From an uncultured Allomuricauda sp. (GTDB lineage Bacteria > Bacteroidota > Bacteroidia > Flavobacteriales > Flavobacteriaceae), in the NCBI GenBank assembly GCA_937911965.1, contig CALDPL010000282.1:1-9831 (forward strand): a stretch of DNA of 9,831 nucleotides. The letters are read 5' to 3'. Of this stretch, positions 1 through 3,254 are shown piece after piece. Below the pieces are notes generated by a model. The model was given only the letters and a program-made list of their open reading frames with translations. It did no database searches and was not told where the DNA came from. The first letter of the stretch is position 1; each line of letters begins with the position of its first letter. A program made the position numbers and the translations under genes.

Positions 1-61
1 ATATCCGATTATCCAGTCATATAGTTACAATATGGATTTTAAAACACCACTAAATGATTCG

Positions 62-985
62 TTAAAACATTTTCAACCGATGTTCCAGTATTTGGGAATA
101 CTTTTCTTTCATGCCATCGGAAAGAAAAGAAATCGATATGAGGTCCTTCCATTTCTGTTTTGCCTGAAACATATCCTGAAGTATGGTTTCAATAGTTTTT
201 TCGTTCAATTGCAATCGCTCCTTCGCATAGGAATCCGTAAAGTCTGACGCTTTTAAATTACTTTTTTTTCCTTTTAAGGTCAACGCAATTTCTTCTTCAG
301 GGCTTTTGATCGCAATGGAGGAGTTCAACAGATCATAAGCAGGTGCCAATGTCGTCTTGCCATTCTTTGTAATTAAGGAAAAGTTTTTAAGGTGCATATC
401 CTCGTTTCCAGTCACAAAACAAAAAACGATCCTTTTGAAGAATTCCACTTTCTCAACCACAGGAAACGTACAAAATTCTTCGATAACGGGCACCAATTTC
501 TCCATAGTAAAACGATACTTGGTATCCCTGGTATTTCCAGTCAATTGGGCAAAATCTTCCGTTGCATATTTTTTCCCTTTACCATATCTGTCAAAACGCT
601 TGATAAAATAGGACAGACTACCATCCTTGCCATAAACCATCCCATGAAAGGGCACATTAATACCTAGGACCTTGGCCATTCGCATGGTCAGGTCCTCATT
701 CTCCGACAATTCTGGAAAAATATCATTTTGGGGTTTTATAATGTAAGTCCCAAATTGATCCACTACTTTAAATTCTTGGTCGACTATGGAAATACTAGCA
801 CTTAACTTAGGTTGCACTCCTTGTATGGATAATTTCTTTGCCCTGTTTGCTGCCTCTCTCCTCAATTCGGAAGCTGTATAGGGCAAATCATTTAAACCAA
901 TTAATTTGGTGGAAATCATTTTTAGCCCTTTCTCACTATATTTTGCAGTACCGCACGGTTCATATGTGATAGGACACCTATTCAT
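62..985 (-). CDS. hipT: HipT-like Ser/Thr kinase toxin of a HipBST system
   Basis: A 307-residue HipA-family kinase that lacks the N-terminal subdomain of full-length HipA (about 440 aa), which is encoded next door as hipS. It begins with a CPITYE-type N-terminus typical of split HipA proteins. Seen: a Gly-rich loop region with GVQPK (56-60) followed by Ser64-Ile-Ser66; the ATP-binding lysine in IIKP (Lys84); FIKRFDR (127-133); the catalytic loop GNEDMHLKN (193-201) with Asp196 and Asn201; and the metal-binding PAYDLL (Asp218). All core kinase residues are intact, so the toxin should be active. In studied HipBST systems HipT phosphorylates tryptophanyl-tRNA synthetase and stops translation, and the Ser-x-Ser pair in the loop is autophosphorylated. 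The target here is inferred. The start overlaps the end of hipS by 8 nt, which suggests translational coupling. Only 61 bases follow the stop and no clear terminator is visible. Confidence 0.93.
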   Translation of the reverse strand: MNRCPITYEPCGTAKYSEKGLKMISTKLIGLNDLPYTASELRREAANRAKKLSIQGVQPKLSASISIVDQEFKVVDQFGTYIIKPQNDIFPELSENEDLTMRMAKVLGINVPFHGMVYGKDGSLSYFIKRFDRYGKGKKYATEDFAQLTGNTRDTKYRFTMEKLVPVIEEFCTFPVVEKVEFFKRIVFCFVTGNEDMHLKNFSLITKNGKTTLAPAYDLLNSSIAIKSPEEEIALTLKGKKSNLKASDFTDSYAKERLQLNEKTIETILQDMFQAKQKWKDLISISFLSDGMKEKYSQILEHRLKMF

Positions 986-1292
986 CTTCCATAGGTTCTA
1001 CGGTTACCGCACCCACCAAATCAGCACCGGTGGCCATTAATTGGGAGAAATAATCATTGTGGTCTATTTTGGAAATCCGAAGTAATCCTTCCAACATAAC
1101 ACCTTCGGGCAACAACCCTTCAAAAAAGGGAGGGAACCCATTAAAACTGAATTCCTTTTGACCAACGGGCATGGTCAATGAAATCGCCTGACCATTATAA
1201 TCATCATAATAATTAAACTTATACTCCTTTGGAGAGACTTCTGTTAAAACACCTGCCCTATTTCCATGGGCATATACCACTGCCTTTCTCAT
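978..1292 (-). CDS. hipS: HipS antitoxin (HipA N-terminal subdomain protein)
   Basis: A 104-residue protein matching the N-terminal subdomain 1 of HipA (the Couple_hipA domain) as a free-standing polypeptide. Seen: a beta-rich start, then FPPFFEGLLPEG (53-64), an amphipathic helix, and a G-x-D-x-x-GAV motif near the end (89-96), all hallmarks of this domain. In characterised HipBST systems the small protein, not HipB, neutralises the HipT kinase, while HipB adds DNA binding and strengthens the complex. The gene sits between hipB and hipT. Its ATG shares the ATGA overlap with the hipB stop (4 nt) and its end overlaps hipT by 8 nt, so the three proteins are probably made in linked amounts. It could be misread as a broken hipA. 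The intact CPITYE-type start of hipT and the regular overlaps argue for a genuine split system. Confidence 0.9.
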   Translation of the reverse strand: MRKAVVYAHGNRAGVLTEVSPKEYKFNYYDDYNGQAISLTMPVGQKEFSFNGFPPFFEGLLPEGVMLEGLLRISKIDHNDYFSQLMATGADLVGAVTVEPMEDE

Positions 1293-1504
1293 ACGTTTTC
1301 AGCCAATGGGCTTTTAAATTCCACTTCTATGTTCAATACCTTTAGCACGGCAAGAATGTTGCTCCAACGAACAGTCTCCTTATTTTTTTCGATATCAAAG
1401 ACGGTTGTCTTGCCTATTCCGGCCAAATTGGCCAGTTCAATCTGTGTCAATCCTGCTTTCTTGCGATGGGTTTTAACCATCAAACCTAAATCAAAACCAG
1501 ACAT
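1289..1504 (-). CDS. hipB: HipB-like Xre-family DNA-binding antitoxin/repressor
   Basis: A 71-residue helix-turn-helix protein of the Xre/Cro family. The HTH lies at about residues 8-60, with the recognition region around LTQIELANLAGIGKTTVFDIE-like sequence (19-39). The rest is a short C-terminal strand and tail (VEFKSPLAENV), where HipB dimers usually pair through a small beta sheet. It is the first gene of hipB-hipS-hipT and its stop overlaps the hipS start (ATGA). HipB dimers in this family bind inverted repeats at their own promoter and repress the operon, tighter when bound to HipS and HipT. Three palindromes that fit such sites lie immediately upstream, the nearest ending 2 nt before this ATG. 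No Shine-Dalgarno sequence is seen, which is usual for Bacteroidota. Confidence 0.9.
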   Translation of the reverse strand: MSGFDLGLMVKTHRKKAGLTQIELANLAGIGKTTVFDIEKNKETVRWSNILAVLKVLNIEVEFKSPLAENV

Positions 1505-1506
1505 TT

Positions 1507-1526
1507 TTTACTGTTTAAACAGTAAA
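1507..1526. promoter_or_regulatory. hipB operator O1 (perfect 20-bp palindrome)
   Basis: TTTACTGTTTAAACAGTAAA is a perfect 20-bp inverted repeat that ends 2 nt before the hipB ATG on the minus strand. It shares the consensus TTACYGYTWWARCRGTAA with two further sites upstream. It overlaps the best -7 candidate for the operon, so a bound HipB dimer would block initiation. The palindrome is seen directly; the binding protein is inferred. Confidence 0.8.
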
Positions 1527-1530
1527 TATA
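1523..1530 (-). promoter_or_regulatory. Candidate -7 element of the hipBST promoter
   Basis: On the minus strand this reads TATATTTA, a 7 of 8 match to the Bacteroidota -7 consensus TAnnTTTG. It would place the transcript start roughly 12 to 14 nt before the hipB ATG, inside operator O1. No TTG stands at the expected -33 distance, so the promoter may be weak or lie elsewhere between O1 and O2. Confidence 0.35.
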
Positions 1531-1578
1531 GGTATTTTATCTATTGAATAGGTTATAAAAGCCATTAATTTTATTGTT

Positions 1579-1598
1579 ATTACCGCTATAGCGGTAAT
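1579..1598. promoter_or_regulatory. hipB operator O2 (perfect 20-bp palindrome)
   Basis: ATTACCGCTATAGCGGTAAT is a second perfect 20-bp inverted repeat. Its centre is 72 bp from that of O1. The outer TTAC...GTAA positions and the C/T-G-C/T-T core match O1, which supports recognition by one dimeric protein. Confidence 0.75.
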
Positions 1599-1648
1599 TT
1601 CACCTATTAGTCTCAAATTCTCCAGTCAAACTAGTACAATGTTCAAAA

Positions 1649-1668
1649 ATTACCGCTAAAACAGTAAT
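1649..1668. promoter_or_regulatory. hipB operator O3 (imperfect 20-bp palindrome)
   Basis: ATTACCGCTAAAACAGTAAT is a hybrid site: its left half equals the left half of O2 and its right half nearly equals the right half of O1. Its centre is 70 bp from that of O2. The palindrome is imperfect only at positions where O1 and O2 differ from each other, as expected for one degenerate binding motif. Confidence 0.7.
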
Positions 1669-1839
1669 TTTATGAGATACTCATATTTCAAAACTTTATT
1701 TGAAAAAATTTACTAGGGGGAAAACACAGTATAATCGTACTTCCAAGCAAAGCTTGGAAACGCCGGACATAGAATACCACACTCGCCGGCTATAATTGAG
1801 CACCCTCCAACCCGACACAAAATTTTGAATTTCAACTGA
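1669..1839. other. Intergenic region between hipB operators and TPR gene, with two short hairpins
   Basis: With the operator array this forms the 335-base gap upstream of hipB and downstream of the TPR gene. No ORF of interest is seen. It holds a 6-bp hairpin just beyond O3 (TATGAG-ATA-CTCATA, 1671-1685) and an 8-bp hairpin (1741-1759), followed by two direct copies of CGCCGG (1761-1766 and 1784-1789). The stretch from about 1750 to 1820 is visibly more GC-rich than the hip side, so a composition boundary lies here. The 3' end of the TPR transcript must also fall in this area. Confidence 0.4.
1741..1759. repeat. Inverted repeat, 8-bp arms and 3-nt loop
   Basis: TTCCAAGC-AAA-GCTTGGAA is a perfect hairpin about 80 bases past the TPR gene stop on the minus strand. 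It could stabilise or end that transcript, but no U-run follows on either strand, so it is not a standard intrinsic terminator. A protein-binding site or the edge of an inserted segment is also possible. Confidence 0.45.
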
Positions 1840-2226
1840 CTACCACCAAATATTGGATGGCTCAAATTTTCCGTTTTTGGTGGTCTCAACCATGCGGCTC
1901 TTCCAGTCAGCTGCCTTCAAAGCCATGGCGAAATCCAATAGTTTCCGGGCTTCTTCATAATCCTCGTTGCTGATCAAGGTCCTGATATAATCAGGATATA
2001 TATAAGGCGCCTCCATATTGCTGGCCATGGCCTGGGCGTAGCATTCCTTGGCCGCTTCAAATTCACCCAACTGCTCAGTGTATACCTTTCCCATCAGACA
2101 AAGAGCTTTTGCATTTTTGTCATCATATGATAGGGCATAGTTCAGTGCTTCGATCGCTTCCTCAAGGTCATAGGGATATGCATCCAGTGCCTTGAACAGG
2201 TACATATTGAAATTTGTTCTTTCCAT
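1840..2226 (-). CDS. Small tetratricopeptide-repeat (TPR) protein, possibly C-terminally truncated
   Basis: A 128-residue soluble, acidic, helical protein without signal peptide or membrane segment. Three TPR-like helical pairs can be read: about 6-36 (EEAIEALNYALSYD), 39-72 (AKALCLMGKVYTEQLGEFEAAKECYAQAM) and 73-106 (YIYPDYIRTLISNEDYEEARKLLDFAM). TPRs are protein-binding scaffolds, so a role in a cytoplasmic complex is likely, but the partner is unknown. The last 22 or so residues (from DWKSRM to the terminal NIWW) do not look like TPR sequence. Homologues I recall in flavobacteria continue with another helical repeat, so the 3' end may have been replaced or truncated, close to the boundary with the hipBST region. 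It follows a long structured leader with its own promoter. The ATG has an A-rich upstream region (TTATCTT) and no Shine-Dalgarno. Confidence 0.75.
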   Translation of the reverse strand: MERTNFNMYLFKALDAYPYDLEEAIEALNYALSYDDKNAKALCLMGKVYTEQLGEFEAAKECYAQAMASNMEAPYIYPDYIRTLISNEDYEEARKLLDFAMALKAADWKSRMVETTKNGKFEPSNIWW

Positions 2227-2321
2227 AAGATAAATTTCCTAGTGCATTTTGGGCATGGACATACCAATCCCATTATGCGGTTTGCATTGGCCTCGAAAAT
2301 GTTTATGCGGTAATTGGGCAT

Positions 2322-2362
2322 AAAAAATCCGAAACAATCCATTTTCTTGAATGCTTCGGATT
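2322..2362 (-). terminator. Terminator-like hairpin in the TPR leader (alternative fold)
   Basis: On the minus strand AATCCGAA (2362-2355) pairs with TTCGGATT (2333-2326) around a 21-nt loop, and six U residues (2327-2322) close it, two of them inside the stem. The 5' arm is shared with the larger upstream hairpin, so the two cannot form together. The long loop makes it weaker than a typical terminator. Confidence 0.4.
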
Positions 2363-2402
2363 CTTTAGGGGAGACTATGCCCCTTTTGGAAAGAACCGAA
2401 GC
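2353..2402 (-). other. Long compound hairpin in the TPR leader (candidate antiterminator)
   Basis: GCTTCGG (minus 2402-2396) pairs with CCGAAGC (2359-2353); next to it TTCTTT (2395-2390) pairs with AAAGAA (2366-2361), leaving a single bulged base at 2360; further in, AGGGG (2384-2380) pairs with CCCCT (2371-2367). This is about 18 base pairs in 50 nt, well beyond chance appearance. Its 3' side is the 5' arm of the terminator-like hairpin. Confidence 0.65.
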
Positions 2403-2513
2403 TTTCTCAATGATCGCTCAGAGAGCAATCGGCTTTTAAAACAACTTTGATATAAAAGCATCGCTTCGTTTTTACTGTTATGGTTCACTTGTGTCGTTCT
2501 TGATTCGACGGTG

Positions 2514-2544
2514 CAAATATGAAACCAATATTTTAAATGCACAA
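2514..2544 (-). promoter_or_regulatory. Bacteroidota-type promoter of the TPR leader
   Basis: On the minus strand a -33 TTG (2544-2542) is followed by 20 nt and then CATATTTG (2521-2514), a 7 of 8 match to TAnnTTTG. Transcription should start near 2508. The 12 bases CATATTTGCACC are identical to those of the second promoter about 400 bp upstream. Confidence 0.65.
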
Positions 2545-2560
2545 GAAAAATATAAATTTA

Positions 2561-2585
2561 TTTAACTGTAAATCAAATAGTTAAA
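2561..2585. repeat. Inverted repeat upstream of the leader promoter
   Basis: TTTAACT, 11 bases, AGTTAAA. It is centred roughly 65 bp before the expected transcript start, a position used by activators. The arms are short and AT-rich, so chance is a real alternative. Confidence 0.3.
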
Positions 2586-2727
2586 TTCGTTTTGGACAAA
2601 AGCCGCCCTGTCCGCTTTCCAGCAGATTTTGAACATTTTACAATCGCCTGTCCCTCAATTGATCCCTGTTTCAACTATTTCTTTTTATGTCGTTTTAATT
2701 TTCACTCATTTTTTTAAAATTTTCCAT

Positions 2728-2757
2728 AAAAAAAGCGCCCAATGTTATTGGACGCTT
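2728..2757 (-). terminator. Strong intrinsic terminator of the short transcription unit
   Basis: On the minus strand AGCGTCCAAT (2756-2747), loop AAC, ATTGGGCGCT (2743-2734): a 10-bp stem with one G-U pair, followed by a run of seven U (2734-2728). This is a textbook rho-independent terminator and the best one in the window. It closes the unit that starts near 2912. Confidence 0.85.
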
Positions 2758-2783
2758 GTGTATTGTATCATGTTTGCTCTACA

Positions 2784-2909
2784 TCAACATAAAATAGATT
2801 CACAACTAAACACATCACGTCCCTTACGCGAGGATAATTCCAAAATCCAGCGATAGTCACACTGACAGAACAGCGATCCCGGTTTGTTATGTGTTTTAAT
2901 ATTTTTCAT
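2784..2909 (-). CDS. Candidate 41-residue small protein, near-leaderless, within a unit of about 185 nt
   Basis: An ATG stands only 8 nt after the -7 box of a good promoter, so the mRNA would be leaderless or nearly so. The frame runs 41 codons to TGA, about 27 bases before the terminator stem. The peptide begins MKNIKTHNKPGSL, is basic, and has four cysteines in the pattern C-x-C (15, 17), C36 and C41, with an aromatic patch DYRW (18-21). No signal peptide or membrane helix is seen. I recognise no family. The same RNA can close a domain by pairing AAACACAT (2896-2889) with ATGTGTTT (2815-2808), so the product may be a structured small RNA instead, for example a flavobacterial 6S-type or other regulatory RNA. 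Promoter and terminator show that the unit is real; the coding claim is uncertain. Confidence 0.45.
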   Translation of the reverse strand: MKNIKTHNKPGSLFCQCDYRWILELSSRKGRDVFSCESILC

Positions 2910-2917
2910 TTGTGGTG

Positions 2918-2948
2918 CAAATATGGGATAAATATCAGCCAACTTCAA
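2918..2948 (-). promoter_or_regulatory. Bacteroidota-type promoter of the short transcription unit
   Basis: On the minus strand TTG (2948-2946), 20 nt, then CATATTTG (2925-2918). Spacing and -7 sequence equal those of the TPR-leader promoter. The expected start is near 2912, 0 to 5 nt before the ATG at 2909. Confidence 0.65.
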
Positions 2949-3254
2949 ATTTCTTTGATTTTAGAAAGTATTATAAAAGGGACTAAATTGCCATCGACCT
3001 ACTGGAAACTATCGCCTAAAATATCGAAATAAAGCCTACCCATTTTATCAACCGGGACCCAAAGAACAATTTTTTATCAGATTTGATTGAATTTTCCCAA
3101 GCCGTTTAGGTCACCAAACAAAGACCTATTGGAACTCAACCCAAAGGCCCCTAGGACGTCCATTGACCTCGTTCAAAGCCACCCGGTTTTCCCTCCATTT
3201 TTTATCCCCGCTCTTTAAAATGTTATATCAATGGGCCACCTTGCCCGATATGTA
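2949..3254. other. Intergenic region downstream of the GH9-deacetylase gene
   Basis: About 300 bases with no convincing ORF on either strand. The GH9 gene stop (minus strand) faces into it. One hairpin, TAGGTC (3107-3112) with GACCTA (3123-3128) around 10 nt, may mark the transcript end, but no U-run follows. Nothing else is seen. Confidence 0.4.

Larger units (their letters stand above)
2227..2508 (-). ncRNA. Structured 5' leader RNA (candidate attenuator or small RNA) upstream of the TPR gene
   Basis: A leader of about 280 nt between a well-formed promoter and the TPR start. Three stem-loops follow each other on the transcript: 7 bp at 2459-2453/2438-2432, 8 bp with a 3-nt loop at 2430-2423/2419-2412 (one G-U), and a long compound hairpin at 2402-2353. 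The 3' side of the last stem can instead pair with 2333-2326, followed by a run of U. That gives two exclusive folds, as in attenuators and riboswitches. I do not recognise a known riboswitch class. If the downstream structure terminates, the product would be a small RNA of about 185 nt. A 66-codon frame starting at 2342 runs into the TPR gene out of frame and is probably chance. Confidence 0.5.
2728..2912 (-). ncRNA. Short independent transcript of about 185 nt (small RNA or small mRNA)
   Basis: It is delimited by a TTG-N20-CATATTTG promoter and a strong intrinsic terminator, with no long gene inside. Visible structure: an 8-bp closing stem (2896-2889 with 2815-2808), a small stem CAGTG/CGCTG inside it, and GGAT/ATCC and CCT/AGG hairpins. 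I could not assign it to a known RNA family by eye. Confidence 0.55.

Noticed and set aside
1..61. Possible terminator after hipT
   Set aside because: ATCCATAT and ATAT...TGGAT can pair only with a bulge and no U-run follows. Too weak to call.
978..1292. hipS and hipT as a single hipA gene broken by a frameshift
   Set aside because: HipT has its own typical CPITYE N-terminus, the overlaps are regular, and the order B-S-T equals that of known split systems.
1741..1790. Possible integron attC site or insertion sequence end
   Set aside because: No core GTTRRRY/RYYYAAC pair, no transposase and no target duplication are visible; only a short hairpin and CGCCGG repeats.
2142..2342. Minus-strand frame of 66 codons with a CPCPKC motif
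   Set aside because: Its second half is the TPR gene in another frame, and its start lies in the terminator-like structure of the leader. The cysteine motif is too short to support a gene.
2471..2479. TTTACTGTT, one half of the hipB operator, in the TPR leader
   Set aside because: The second half-site is absent, so this is probably chance in AT-rich sequence.
2629..2856. Plus-strand frame of 75 codons
   Set aside because: It runs antisense across the terminator and 41-codon ORF of the short minus-strand unit, has no promoter or family resemblance, and has an unlikely composition.
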